The notes under the pieces: model-generated
The model's database searches: none
The model's input: the letters and a program-made list of their open reading frames with translations, nothing else
Told to the model about the DNA's origin: nothing
Program-made: the position numbers and the translations under genes
In this document: positions 8,823 through 18,101 of the stretch, in pieces
Layout of the letters: the number at the start of each line of letters is the position of its first letter
How positions within the stretch are numbered: the first letter of the stretch is position 1
NCBI RefSeq assembly: GCF_014534655.1
Contig: NZ_JACVVD010000003.1
Location: forward strand, 372,001-436,000
DNA from: Paenibacillus sedimenti
GTDB taxonomy: Bacteria > Bacillota > Bacilli > Paenibacillales > NBRC-103111
Length of the DNA: 64,000 bases
Direction of reading: 5' to 3'

Positions 8823-9503
8823 TTATCTGGATTGACGAAACCGCTGCGAATATTCCTTCGCTTGTTCCACCGTGGCTACCCGATTCCGGCTCCACTCCAG
8901 CAAAATGCGATCAATATAACGGAAATAGACCTTGCCTGCGAATACGGCTTCCTTGAGAGCCGTCAGGATGAGCTCTTCCCGATACATATCTTTGTCCAGC
9001 CAACCACTGATCGTTTCGAGCTCCATTGGCGTTAACGGACGTGCAAACTCTTTTTCGAACGTAGTGAAAATATCTTTGGCTGCAGCGTCTGCATGAATAG
9101 GGGGCCGCGCCGCAGTAAGGGCTGCCATTTCCTGCTCGATGACATGATGGGCAAGCTTCTGATACAGCTGAGATAAATTATACCGCTCAAGTCTAATGCC
9201 CGTAGAAGCTTCTGTATCTTCATCGATCGTAATAAACTGCTCATGAAGAAGCTTCTGCAGGCTCGCTATCACTTGATCCGGGGATGCCGACATGCGCGAT
9301 TGAATTTCCTCAATCGTCGGAAAATCGTTTTTTTCCTTTTCCCAAAAAGAAATCAATTGGATGAGCGTCATAACCTCGATCTCGTTCAGCTTTAGTGCAC
9401 GATAATGCTTCAAAAGTAGCGTAGGAACGGCAACGCTCCCCTCTCGAACCCCGATTAAAAGGGCGGCTTCCAGCTGTTTGCGCTGTGTATCCAGTCTACT
9501 CAT
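8823..9503 (-). CDS. dnaD: DnaD-family primosome protein
   Basis: DnaD helps load the replicative helicase at origins in low-GC Gram-positives. 226 aa. The N-terminal half has a winged-helix segment (LNEIEVMTLIQL to FITI), and the C-terminal half has the DnaB/DnaD-type domain with LTPMELETISGWLD and a late YIDRIL stretch. AAGGGGGAT precedes the ATG by about 11 bases. It follows asnS with a 41-bp gap, the same neighbour as in B. subtilis. The nth gene expected next is absent. Confidence 0.9.
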   Translation of the reverse strand: MSRLDTQRKQLEAALLIGVREGSVAVPTLLLKHYRALKLNEIEVMTLIQLISFWEKEKNDFPTIEEIQSRMSASPDQVIASLQKLLHEQFITIDEDTEASTGIRLERYNLSQLYQKLAHHVIEQEMAALTAARPPIHADAAAKDIFTTFEKEFARPLTPMELETISGWLDKDMYREELILTALKEAVFAGKVYFRYIDRILLEWSRNRVATVEQAKEYSQRFRQSR

Positions 9504-9544
9504 CTGATCTGTATCCCCCTTCTACCAGTGGTTGATAAATCTGT

Positions 9545-10834
9545 TTACGGATACAGTCGATAGAGAAGACGAGGGAAAGGAATCGTTTCACGAACATGAT
9601 CTAGACCGCAAATCCAAGCTACCGTACGTTCCAATCCCAGACCAAAACCGGAGTGCGGCACTGTGCCGTATTTACGCAGATCCAAGTACCATTGATAAGC
9701 TTCTTTCGACAGCTCGTGCTCTTGGAAGCGCTGCTCCATGAGCTCTGGATCATCGATCCGTTGACTTCCGCCGATAATTTCTCCATAGCCTTCAGGTGCA
9801 ATCATATCCGCACAAAGGACAACCTCAGGACGGCTTGGATCCGGCTTCATGTAGAATGCTTTAATCTCCGTTGGCCAATGCGTAATGAAGACCGGTGTCT
9901 CATACTGTTCGGCAATCGCTGTCTCATGCGGCGCTCCGAAGTCTTCACCCCACTCGAATTCATGTCCGTTCGCTTTCAGGAACTTCACGGCATCGTCATA
10001 TGTAATGCGAGGGAAGCTTCCTTTGATTTTCTCCAGCTTGGAAGTATCCCGCTCCAGGGTTTCAAGCTCTGCACGGCAGTTAGTCAGAACCGTTTGCACA
10101 ATGTGCGAAACGAACTGCTCTTGAACTTCCAGGTTCTCTTCGTGATTCACGAACGCCATTTCCGGCTCGATCATCCAGAATTCGATAAGATGACGGCGCG
10201 TTTTGGATTTTTCCGCACGGAATGTAGGACCGAATGAATACACTTTGCCAAGCGCCATCGCCGCAGCTTCCATATACAGCTGACCGCTTTGGGTTAGGAA
10301 CGCATCCTCATCAAAATATTTGGTGTGAAACAAATTCGTCGTTCCTTCACAAGAGGAAGGCGTCAAGATCGGCGGATCCACCAGATGAAAGCCTCGCTCA
10401 TTGAAAAACTGCTGCACTGCTTGAATAATTTGTGCACGGATGACGAGTACGGCACGCTGTCGCGGGCTGCGGATCCACAGATGACGGTTATCCATCAAGA
10501 AATCGACGCCATGCTCTTTCGGCGTGATCGGATATTCTTCCGTAATCTGAATAATTTCAACACCCTGCACGTCGAGCTCATAGCCGCCTTTACTGCGCGT
10601 ATCTTCTTTCACCGATCCGGTTACATAAAGAGAGCTTTCTTGCGTGAGCTTGGAAGCTGCTTCCCATACCTCCTCGTTGACATCACTTTTCACTACGACG
10701 CCTTGTATATATCCGGAACCATCTCGCAGCTGCAAAAATTGAATTTTTCCGCTGGAACGCTTCTTATTGAGCCAGCAGCCAATCGTCACCGTTTCCCCTA
10801 CGTGATGCTTAACTTCTCCAATCGTACACTTCAT
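9545..10834 (-). CDS. asnS: Asparaginyl-tRNA synthetase
   Basis: Class IIb aminoacyl-tRNA synthetase. 429 aa, the normal length. It has an N-terminal OB-fold anticodon domain ([20 protein letters not shown]), class II motif 2 around [16 protein letters not shown] and motif 3 near the C-terminus ([10 protein letters not shown]). ATG with AGGAGG about 12 bases upstream. Lies just before dnaD; the aspB gene that precedes it in B. subtilis is missing here and ackA lies upstream instead. Confidence 0.96.
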   Translation of the reverse strand: MKCTIGEVKHHVGETVTIGCWLNKKRSSGKIQFLQLRDGSGYIQGVVVKSDVNEEVWEAASKLTQESSLYVTGSVKEDTRSKGGYELDVQGVEIIQITEEYPITPKEHGVDFLMDNRHLWIRSPRQRAVLVIRAQIIQAVQQFFNERGFHLVDPPILTPSSCEGTTNLFHTKYFDEDAFLTQSGQLYMEAAAMALGKVYSFGPTFRAEKSKTRRHLIEFWMIEPEMAFVNHEENLEVQEQFVSHIVQTVLTNCRAELETLERDTSKLEKIKGSFPRITYDDAVKFLKANGHEFEWGEDFGAPHETAIAEQYETPVFITHWPTEIKAFYMKPDPSRPEVVLCADMIAPEGYGEIIGGSQRIDDPELMEQRFQEHELSKEAYQWYLDLRKYGTVPHSGFGLGLERTVAWICGLDHVRETIPFPRLLYRLYP

Positions 10835-10915
10835 CTTACCTTCATGCCTCCTGTAAATACCGGAACCTCCGGTTTTTGTACATCTTCTCTATTGTACACT
10901 ATTTCCACAAAAGAA

Positions 10916-12121
10916 TCAGTTCGTCTTCTGCGCAAGCGCATAGGTATCTCGCGCAATCATCCACTCTTCGTTCGTCGGGATGACGAGCACTTCCACCTTG
11001 GAGCCCGGCTTCGAAATCCGCCGATCCTGCCCTCTGCCCGCACGATTGGCTTCTTCATCGAACTCCACGCCAAGGAACGTCAGCTGTTCGCAGACGGTTT
11101 TGCGCAGCAGCTCGGAGTTCTCGCCGACGCCGGCGGTAAACACGATCGCATCGATGCCGTTCATCGCCGCCGCGTAAGCCCCGATGTATTTGCGCAGCCG
11201 GTACTCATACATGTCAAAAGCAAGCTTGGCGTTCTTATCGCCCGCCTCAACCGCTTCCACGATCTCGCGCATGTCGCTGCTGATGCCGGAGATCGCCTGC
11301 AGCCCGCTGTGCTTGTTCAGCATGGAGCTGATCTCGCCCAGCGTCAAATCCTCTTTGCCCATCGCAAAGGGCACGATGGCCGGGTCCAGATCGCCGCTGC
11401 GCGTGCCCATCATCAGCCCTTCGAGCGGGGTCATCCCCATGCTCGTATCGACCGACTTGCCGCCCAGGACGGCGGCGCAGCTGGCTCCGTTACCGATATG
11501 GCAGGTAACGAGCTTGAGCTGTTCCAGCGGGCGGCCAAGGAAGGCCGCGGCACGCTCGCTGACGTACTTGTGCGAGGTGCCGTGAAACCCGTAGCGGCGC
11601 ACTTTATGCTTCCGGTACAGAGCCATCGGTACCGGGTAGAGGTAGGCCGGCGCCGGCATCGACTGATGAAAGGCGGTGTCGAACACGACTGCCTGCGGTA
11701 CGTCAGGCATGTTGGCCTCCACCGCCGCGATGCCCAGCATATGCGCCGGGTTATGCAGCGGCGCGAGGTCGAAGAGTCGCTTGATCTCGCGCTTAACATC
11801 CTCGTTCACGAGGACGGAGCTCTTGAACGACTCGCCGCCGTGCACGACACGGTGGCCGACGGCGTCGATCTCCGCCGTTGAGGTAAGCACGCCCTGCTGG
11901 GGATGTACAAGCTTGTCCAGCACCTTGCGGATCGCGGTCGTATGCTCAAGTATTTCGCTGACTTCATGCACCTCTGATTTTCCGGATGGTTCGTGGGTCA
12001 GTATAGCCGTCTCCATACCGATGCGTTCTACTTTCCCTTTGGCTAGGACGCTCTCGTCCTTCATGTTGAAAAGCTGATACTTGAGAGAAGAACTTCCAGC
12101 GTTTATGACCAAAATATTCAT
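10916..12121 (-). CDS. ackA: Acetate kinase
   Basis: Interconverts acetyl phosphate plus ADP and acetate plus ATP in overflow metabolism. 401 aa. ASKHA-fold signatures are visible: NAGSSSLKYQLF at residues 6-17, the VVHGGE and HNPAH segments, HIGNGAS and FTAGVGENS. Start ATG at 12121 overlaps the stop of the upstream dehydrogenase gene (ATGA). Most of the gene is much richer in G+C than its neighbours, which creates a long but meaningless open frame on the other strand. Confidence 0.96.
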   Translation of the reverse strand: MNILVINAGSSSLKYQLFNMKDESVLAKGKVERIGMETAILTHEPSGKSEVHEVSEILEHTTAIRKVLDKLVHPQQGVLTSTAEIDAVGHRVVHGGESFKSSVLVNEDVKREIKRLFDLAPLHNPAHMLGIAAVEANMPDVPQAVVFDTAFHQSMPAPAYLYPVPMALYRKHKVRRYGFHGTSHKYVSERAAAFLGRPLEQLKLVTCHIGNGASCAAVLGGKSVDTSMGMTPLEGLMMGTRSGDLDPAIVPFAMGKEDLTLGEISSMLNKHSGLQAISGISSDMREIVEAVEAGDKNAKLAFDMYEYRLRKYIGAYAAAMNGIDAIVFTAGVGENSELLRKTVCEQLTFLGVEFDEEANRAGRGQDRRISKPGSKVEVLVIPTNEEWMIARDTYALAQKTN

Positions 12122-12990
12122 AAACGATCACCATCCTTATCATAGCGGAAAAAGCCTTCGCCTGATTTGACGCCCAGATGCCCGGCACGAACCATTTGTT
12201 TCAACAGAAAGGACGGTCGGTATTTGATGTCGCCGTATTCGCGGAACATGCCTTCAAGCGCCGCCTGCACGGAATCGAGCCCAAAACGGTCGCACATCTC
12301 CAGCGGTCCGTAGCGGAAGTCATAGCCGATGCGCATGGCGCTATCGATATCCTCGGCAGAAGCAACGCCTTCCGATAGTGTGTGCAGCGCTTCGTTTATC
12401 AACGTACAAATAAGCCTTGTCGTAATGAAACCAGGCGATTCATTCACTTTAATGCTTTTCTTTTGGATTAGCTCATCGACGAATTTGCGCGTTTGTTCGT
12501 ATGTTTCATCCGTCGTTTTCATGGCCCGGATAATTTCGACCAGATCAATCTTGGCGACCGGATGCAGGAAATGCAAGCCGATGATCCGTTCCGGATTCGT
12601 CGTTACAGCGGCGATTTCCGTAACGCTTAAAGTCGACGTGTTGCTTGCCAGAATTACAGGTGGCGGACAGATAAGATTAAGCTGGAAAAAAATATGTTTC
12701 TTCGCATTCAAATCTTCCGAAATCGTTTCAATAACCATATCGCATGACGCCATATCTTGAAGTGAATCCGTTACTTTTATTTTAGCCAAAATCTGCTTTT
12801 TCTCGGCAATGGTCAGCGCCCATCGTTCAATCTGTTTATCGAGGCCGACTGTGATCATTTCCAGGGCGTGGTCAGCCTTATCCGTTGTTTTCTCGGCAAG
12901 CAGCACCTCTAGGCCGCGGGCAGCCAACATTTCGGCAATTCCCTGGCCCATCGTTCCTCCGCCTACTACACCAACTGTTTTGATTGTCAT
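12118..12990 (-). CDS. 3-hydroxybutyryl-CoA dehydrogenase
   Basis: NAD-dependent oxidation of 3-hydroxyacyl-CoA (or the reverse reduction) in short-chain acyl-CoA metabolism. 290 aa, the length of Hbd/MmgB. N-terminal Rossmann motif GVVGGGTMGQGIA, ETISED, catalytic segment GLHFLHPV with the active-site His, and C-terminal GVKSGEGFF. ATG follows GAAGGAGAAACACGT. Translationally coupled to ackA by a 4-base overlap, which suggests a joint fermentative or overflow role; no thiolase or enoyl-CoA hydratase is nearby. Confidence 0.93.
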   Translation of the reverse strand: MTIKTVGVVGGGTMGQGIAEMLAARGLEVLLAEKTTDKADHALEMITVGLDKQIERWALTIAEKKQILAKIKVTDSLQDMASCDMVIETISEDLNAKKHIFFQLNLICPPPVILASNTSTLSVTEIAAVTTNPERIIGLHFLHPVAKIDLVEIIRAMKTTDETYEQTRKFVDELIQKKSIKVNESPGFITTRLICTLINEALHTLSEGVASAEDIDSAMRIGYDFRYGPLEMCDRFGLDSVQAALEGMFREYGDIKYRPSFLLKQMVRAGHLGVKSGEGFFRYDKDGDRL

Positions 12991-13164
12991 ACGTGTTTCT
13001 CCTTCTCCAGATGCATCAAACTCTTCTCTATTTTCTTTGGTTTTGAGCCTAATCTCACTCTAATCATACAAGTTTTGCTCAGTGATTTCATTAGTATACA
13101 CAAAACATTCATGACCTTCTCAGAACGTTGACACAATTTAGGCACGAATCAGATAGATGACGCC

Positions 13165-13190
13165 AAAAACCGCTGACCTATGGTCAGCGG
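13165..13190 (-). terminator. Intrinsic terminator after FtsH-like gene
   Basis: On the minus strand a perfect CCGCTGACC / GGTCAGCGG stem with a 3-base loop is followed by TTTTT, a few bases after the stop of the FtsH-like gene. The remaining gap to 12991 holds a TATACT that might be a -10 for the dehydrogenase gene, but no convincing -35. Confidence 0.85.
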
Positions 13191-13195
13191 CATTC

Positions 13196-14701
13196 TCAAG
13201 CACTCTCTGCGATATGTGAGTCGATCAGTTTGCGGAACGTTTCGCCGGAGAGCACTTCCTCTTTCATCAAAATATCAAAGGAGTGATCAAAAACCGTACG
13301 TTGGCGGTCCAGCAGCTCTTTGGTGCGATGCATAAGAGCATCCAAAATCGCTGCATTTTCTTTCATCAACTGTTCTTTCGTAACCATTTCGCGGTCCATG
13401 ATGCCTAAAGATGTTAAACCTGAATCCATCATATTGCGGACCATCGATAACGCTTGTTCAAAATCATTGCGGGAGCCTGTACTGCGTCCGCCATAGAAAA
13501 TTTCTTCGGCCGCAGCGCCGCCTAAGGCGATCATAATTTGTTGTTCGATATAATCTTTCGTGTACAAATAATGATCCTGAGGCGGATTGTGGCGTACATA
13601 ACCCAGCGCTTTGCCGCGCGGACTTACGGTAACTTGCTGCACAGATCCAGGACGAACGATTTCGGCAACAATAGCATGACCCAGTTCGTGATAAGCGACG
13701 CGTTCTTTCTCTTCTATGGCTGCCTCTTTATCTGTTCGTTCACCCATCATCACTTTATCGATTGCTGAAGCAAGGTGATGCTGCTCAATCTCCGCTTTCT
13801 CTTCACGCAGCGCGTAAATGGCGGCTTCGTTCAATACACTTTCTAATTGGGCGCCGGAGAAACCAAAGGTTTGCTCTGCAATAGCCTCCAGAGATACGCC
13901 TTCAGCCAACGGTTTATTTTTGACATGAATATCCAGAATCGACAAACGCCCTTTCTTATCCGGCAAATCCACATCGATATGACGATCAAAACGTCCAGGG
14001 CGCAATAATGCGCTATCCAGCATTTCCTTACGATTCGTGGCAGCCATGATAAGGATTCGCGGCGCATCGTTCGTATGGATTCCGTCCATTTCGGTCAAAA
14101 GCTGATTAAGCGTCTGGTCATACTCGCGATGTTGGCCGCCGTCACGCTTTCCACCGATGACATCAATCTCATCGATAAAAATAATCGCGCTTTCCTTACC
14201 TTCCTTCGCTGCACGGGTTCTTGCTTCTTTAAAAAGATCGCGGACACGGCTTGCACCAACGCCGACGTACATTTCTACAAACTCACTGCCTGAAGTCGCC
14301 ATGTAAACGGAATTCGTGTAATGAGCCGCGGCTTTCGCCATTAACGTTTTCCCTGTTCCAGGAGGTCCGGTCAGCAGAATCCCTTTCAACGGCCGAATTC
14401 CAAGCTTCTGAATCTGATCGTGTTTAATTAGAAAATCAAGAGCTTCCATCAGCTCGCGTTTCGCGCGATCCTGACCGCCAATTTCATCAAAAGTCAGATA
14501 GGATGGTGTCCTGTTCTTGCTTTTGCGATCGCCTCCGCCGGCAGAAACGCCAACGCCGCCGCGGCTGCGGATCATATAAAATAAAGATACGCCCAATATA
14601 GCAATAAACAATAATGGAACCACATTAACGCCTACAAATGCTAAGAAAATCAGCAATACAGGTACAAAACCGATCCCGATTTCTTTATACAATTTACTCA
14701 T
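13196..14701 (-). CDS. Short FtsH-like membrane AAA+ zinc metalloprotease
   Basis: ATP-dependent membrane protease of the FtsH/M41 type. 501 aa, shorter than housekeeping FtsH (about 610-650). Two hydrophobic helices fill residues about 8-45 with only a few residues between them, so the usual extracytoplasmic domain is absent. Then Walker A GPPGTGKT (112-119), Walker B IIFIDEID (173-180), a second region of homology [20 protein letters not shown] (221-240), zinc site HELGH (338-342) and the likely third ligand D413 in RND. All catalytic residues are present. The start overlaps the upstream gene by 8 bases. Probably a paralogue, not the essential ftsH. Confidence 0.85.
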   Translation of the reverse strand: MSKLYKEIGIGFVPVLLIFLAFVGVNVVPLLFIAILGVSLFYMIRSRGGVGVSAGGGDRKSKNRTPSYLTFDEIGGQDRAKRELMEALDFLIKHDQIQKLGIRPLKGILLTGPPGTGKTLMAKAAAHYTNSVYMATSGSEFVEMYVGVGASRVRDLFKEARTRAAKEGKESAIIFIDEIDVIGGKRDGGQHREYDQTLNQLLTEMDGIHTNDAPRILIMAATNRKEMLDSALLRPGRFDRHIDVDLPDKKGRLSILDIHVKNKPLAEGVSLEAIAEQTFGFSGAQLESVLNEAAIYALREEKAEIEQHHLASAIDKVMMGERTDKEAAIEEKERVAYHELGHAIVAEIVRPGSVQQVTVSPRGKALGYVRHNPPQDHYLYTKDYIEQQIMIALGGAAAEEIFYGGRSTGSRNDFEQALSMVRNMMDSGLTSLGIMDREMVTKEQLMKENAAILDALMHRTKELLDRQRTVFDHSFDILMKEEVLSGETFRKLIDSHIAESA

Positions 14702-15227
14702 TCGGCCACACTCCTAACTGAGATGGCGTTCGCGGGAGCATTATGAATTTGGTGAACTCACCGTCTGTCAATCGTATATACACATACGTATTATCCATTT
14801 CGCTGTCTACTTTCATATTCGGAATATCTGCTGCATATTTCTGCAAGGTCAACGGAATGTCCGCATAATGCTTCGTTTCCATCGCTTGAGCAACTTCAAA
14901 CAAGGCTTTTGACCACCATGCTTCCAGTTTCGGCGACGATTGACCTGTCACCTCAACATGAACAGTACGTTTACCGATAATAGACGCACCCTCCGTTCGG
15001 ATATTATTCATAATATCCCGCATACTAGCTTCAGGCTTTAAGTTAAGTTCTATATTCACTTGGCTGCTGTCCATTTTCATTGTAGAACTAACAACGCCGG
15101 GAGCTTTGTTTATGATATCGGATAACGGATTCTCCATAGCCAGACTTGTATATGCAAACCAACCGCCGAATAATACTACGGAAGAGACAATCACACTAAG
15201 AACGACAGGTAAGAGACGTAGCTTCAT
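14694..15227 (-). CDS. Single-pass membrane protein coupled to FtsH-like protease
   Basis: 177 aa. One N-terminal hydrophobic helix (about residues 5-30) followed by an outside-facing soluble domain of roughly 145 residues, judged by the signal-anchor-like start. I do not recognise the family. The gene overlaps the FtsH-like gene by 8 bases, and the AAGGGGGACGTTG ribosome-binding site is good. Because the protease lacks its own extracytoplasmic domain, this partner may supply one, or may be its regulator or substrate; that is inference. Confidence 0.7.
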   Translation of the reverse strand: MKLRLLPVVLSVIVSSVVLFGGWFAYTSLAMENPLSDIINKAPGVVSSTMKMDSSQVNIELNLKPEASMRDIMNNIRTEGASIIGKRTVHVEVTGQSSPKLEAWWSKALFEVAQAMETKHYADIPLTLQKYAADIPNMKVDSEMDNTYVYIRLTDGEFTKFIMLPRTPSQLGVWPNE

Positions 15228-15352
15228 CAGACAACGTCCCCCTTTCTATAAGTCTATTTTGTAAATTCGTTGTTCTTGCTATACGTGAAGTATATCACGC
15301 GATATATATGATAGCTCTATGAAATCAGTGGAAACAACCAAGCAGAGCATAC

Positions 15353-15379
15353 AAAAACTCAGCCTATTGCAGGCTGAGT
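15353..15379 (-). terminator. Intrinsic terminator overlapping the ypmB-like stop codon
   Basis: ACTCAGCC / GGCTGAGT stem on the minus strand followed by TTTTTG. The TAG stop codon of the YpmB-like gene (15364-15366) lies at the loop-side end of the 3' arm, so the last codons form part of the hairpin. Between it and the next gene is a short palindromic stretch (TATATCACGCGATATA, 15291-15306) of unknown role. Confidence 0.8.
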
Positions 15380-15852
15380 CGATAGGTATCCATATAGGTT
15401 CCATCTTTGAATTTATAATAATCATAAAAATAGCGTGTACCTGTATCGTCCTGTTTCTTATAAAAGACTTCCCAGACGTAATCATCGCCAAGCTTACCCG
15501 GAAGCACACGCTGGATTTGCAAATCTGCTCCTTTTTTTAGCATGGTATCGCGCACCTGCGCTTCTGTGAAAGCTTCGGCTGCCATTTCGGTGTGCACCTC
15601 ATTGCCGTAAACCCATACCACAACCGATTGGCCAATTTTATCTTCCCCGAAAACGACCTTGAAAGGCTGATCGCCATAGAACGATTCAACCTTCGTTGCT
15701 TTGGTTAAGATCGACTTTTCATATGCGGTTTCTACAGCTTTGCTATTCTCTTCCCAATGGCCGTTCTGGACGTATAAGTAGAAACGGCTGAGAACTACGC
15801 AGAGCGTCAATATGATGAACGCGCCGAGCGTCACCGTTCGTTTCCAATTCAT
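15364..15852 (-). CDS. ypmB: YpmB/TseB-like membrane-anchored protein
   Basis: 162 aa with one N-terminal transmembrane helix (about residues 8-27) and an extracellular domain. The length, the start MNWKRTVTLGAF, and the C-terminal VWEVFYKK and YYKFKDGTY segments match what I know of YpmB (DUF5590/TseB-like), a protein linked to penicillin-binding protein control in cell elongation in B. subtilis. In B. subtilis it lies near dinG and asnS, as here. It follows the deaminase gene by about 20 bases. Confidence 0.75.
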   Translation of the reverse strand: MNWKRTVTLGAFIILTLCVVLSRFYLYVQNGHWEENSKAVETAYEKSILTKATKVESFYGDQPFKVVFGEDKIGQSVVVWVYGNEVHTEMAAEAFTEAQVRDTMLKKGADLQIQRVLPGKLGDDYVWEVFYKKQDDTGTRYFYDYYKFKDGTYMDTYRLSLQ

Positions 15853-15871
15853 TGGCGCCGCTCTCCTTCAA

Positions 15872-17167
15872 TTAACCAAGTAATTTGTCAAAAGATTGCT
15901 CAAACTCGCGTTTGATTTTTTCTTCGTCTAGTGTCAGGCATTCGCCTTTGCGAACGATCCAATTGCCGTCTACGCATACATCGACCACATCTTTTGCAGA
16001 AGCGGAGTATACAATATGAGAGACAAAATCCGTCTTTGGCAGGAAATGCGGCTGATCGATATCAAGGGCGATGAAGTCAGCCTTCATGCCAGGCAGCAGT
16101 TGACCAACGTCCTGAAGCCAAATCGATTCAGCTCCCATTTTAGTTCCCATTAACAATGCTTCAGCGGCAGGTATAGCTACAGGGTTGCCGGAAACGCCTT
16201 TGTGGATGAGCGCGGCAAGTCTCATCTCCTCAAACATATCCAGATTGTTGTTAGAAGCCGCGCCATCGGTTCCAAGGGAAACTTTAACACCTGCACGGAG
16301 CAATTCCGGCACTCTGGCTACACCGCTGGCAAGCTTAAGGTTGCTTCCCGGATTATGCGAAATACGCACATCATACTGCTTAAGAATTTCAATTTCTTCA
16401 TCCGTTACGTGCACGCCATGCGCTACAAGCGTAGGTCTTGAGAAAACGCCGAGTTTTTCCAGGTGAGCGACAGGTCGAAGTCCATATTGATCCACATTGG
16501 CCTGTACTTCACGGCTCGTCTCCGACATATGCGTATGAATTGGAAGGTTCAAATCGTGTGCGACTTGAACAATACGTTCAATATAATCAGGAGGACATGT
16601 ATATGGCGCATGCGGGGACATCATCGTCGTAATTCTGCCATCCGCTTTGCCATGCCAGTTTCTAGCGAATTCCGTCGCTTCTTTTAGCTTTGCATCTTGA
16701 ATTTCCGGAGGACATAAACCGATAACGCCGCGTGTTAAGCAACCGCGCATACCAGATTGTTCAATCGCCATAGCCACTTCATTCATGTGGTCATACATAT
16801 CCACGATAGTTGTCGTACCGCCTTTAATCATCTCAACGATCGAGAGCAATGTGCCCCATTTCACGTCTTGGGAGCTGAACTTTGCCTCCATCGGCCACAT
16901 TTTTTCTTCCAGCCAGATTTGCAGGGCAAGATCGTCGCCATATCCGCGAAGCAAAGACATCGCCGCATGTCCATGCGTATTGACCAGACCCGGCATATAC
17001 AGTTTGTTCGTCCCGTCAATAATTTCATTATAGTTATCTTGAGGCGCTGGAGTTTGTTCGCCTATGTATGTGATTCGGTCGCCTTCAATAACCATGCAGC
17101 CATTAATTGTAGTTTTCGTTTCATTATTAGAAATAAAAATCCCGTTTTTAATTAATGTTTTTTTCAT
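15872..17167 (-). CDS. mtaD: 5-methylthioadenosine/S-adenosylhomocysteine deaminase
   Basis: Amidohydrolase-family enzyme that deaminates methylthioadenosine or S-adenosylhomocysteine to the inosine analogues. 431 aa. Metal-binding motif NTHGHAAM near residue 63, HTHMSE in the middle, HGVHVTDEE, HNPGSNLKL and the Asp ligand in GTDGAASNN. ATG follows GAGAGGAATTTTTAGC. Other amidohydrolases (guanine deaminase, SsnA) share these motifs, but length and details fit the MtaD group best. Interesting because mtnWXB, acting on the same metabolite family, also lies in this window. Confidence 0.85.
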   Translation of the reverse strand: MKKTLIKNGIFISNNETKTTINGCMVIEGDRITYIGEQTPAPQDNYNEIIDGTNKLYMPGLVNTHGHAAMSLLRGYGDDLALQIWLEEKMWPMEAKFSSQDVKWGTLLSIVEMIKGGTTTIVDMYDHMNEVAMAIEQSGMRGCLTRGVIGLCPPEIQDAKLKEATEFARNWHGKADGRITTMMSPHAPYTCPPDYIERIVQVAHDLNLPIHTHMSETSREVQANVDQYGLRPVAHLEKLGVFSRPTLVAHGVHVTDEEIEILKQYDVRISHNPGSNLKLASGVARVPELLRAGVKVSLGTDGAASNNNLDMFEEMRLAALIHKGVSGNPVAIPAAEALLMGTKMGAESIWLQDVGQLLPGMKADFIALDIDQPHFLPKTDFVSHIVYSASAKDVVDVCVDGNWIVRKGECLTLDEEKIKREFEQSFDKLLG

Positions 17168-17412
17168 GCTAAAAATTCCTCTCTATGCTCATTCTAATAG
17201 TGACACTGCTTTTTCAACTGTACATCTTCAAGCTAGTAAAATCAAGAAAACGGGATTTATTAAGAATTTGTAAATTGGCACAGATTTTTCGTTGCTTTCA
17301 GTAGGAATATTATGATATTTTTAATTTCGTGAGTTTTTTTCTACAAATTGGTCTGTTTATCCCCATAAAGCGGACAAAATTTTGTACATATAGTAAAACC
17401 TAGGAGGGTCTT

Positions 17413-18039
17413 ATGACAACGTTATTCACAAAAAAAGGCGAGATCGATTTCTTGCAGCTCCTTATCCGTTCTGCAGAAAACGCATTGCAAACCGCTCAAA
17501 TGTTCCGCACGGCCATGATGGGCGATAAACCGCCTATCGATTATGTTAAAGCAATCCGTGATCTCGAGCACCAAGGTGACTCTATTACACACGAAATCTT
17601 CAAAGGTTTGAACAAAGTATTCATTACACCATTAGACCGCGAAGATATTATGGAGCTTGCATCTAAGGTGGATGATGTAACAGATGGCATTGAAGCTACG
17701 ATCGCCCGCTTCGATTATCTCAACGTTTCACATACCGACTCCTTTATGAAAGAATTCTCGGCCGTTATCGTAGACTCCTGTCAGCATATACTGGATGCAT
17801 TCAAGCTGCTTGCCAGGAAGAAATATATGCAAATCCCTGAGCATACGGTTGCGATAAACAGCCTCGAAAATGATGGAGACCGTTTGATGCGTGAAGGCAT
17901 CCGCCAAATCTTCATCACGCGCAAAGATCCATACGAGGATTTTAAATTGAAGGAAATCTACGAGCGTTTGGAAGAGACGACTGATGCATGTGAAGACGTA
18001 GCCAATATTCTGGATAGTGTGGTTCTGCGTTACTCATGA
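17413..18039 (+). CDS. DUF47/PhoU-like phosphate transport accessory protein
   Basis: 208-aa, all-helical cytoplasmic protein of the DUF47 (PhoU-like) family, which is typically paired with Pit-type transporters and thought to control phosphate uptake. Family marks are the DLEHQGDSI stretch near residue 50, TPLDREDIM and the repeated acidic ENDGDR segment later on, probably binding metal. ATG is preceded by CTAGGAGGGTCTT. Located 62 bp before the Pit gene. The 239-bp gap upstream (17174-17412) is AT-rich; I see no clear Pho box or promoter in it. Confidence 0.9.
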   Translation: MTTLFTKKGEIDFLQLLIRSAENALQTAQMFRTAMMGDKPPIDYVKAIRDLEHQGDSITHEIFKGLNKVFITPLDREDIMELASKVDDVTDGIEATIARFDYLNVSHTDSFMKEFSAVIVDSCQHILDAFKLLARKKYMQIPEHTVAINSLENDGDRLMREGIRQIFITRKDPYEDFKLKEIYERLEETTDACEDVANILDSVVLRYS

Positions 18040-18052
18040 GAATCAGTTGTCA

Positions 18053-18097
18053 CTATGCTTACGAAGTCGGTTTTCCTAACGGAAACCTTTAGGAGGA
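18053..18097 (+). repeat. SD-bearing palindromic repeat upstream of pit
   Basis: Second plus-strand copy of the dispersed repeat: ATGCTTACGAAG, then GGTTTTC-CTAAC-GGAAACC, then TTTAGGAGGAA, which is the ribosome-binding site of the Pit gene. Compared with the proC copy, the outer A-T pair is G-C on both arms, a paired change that keeps the stem. Confidence 0.75.
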
Positions 18098-18101
18098 ACT
18101 C

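Noticed and set aside
10325-11881. A 518-codon open frame on the plus strand
   Set aside because: It runs antisense to asnS and ackA and exists because the ackA region is G+C-rich; the product is full of His and Arg and has no recognisable domain or ribosome-binding site.
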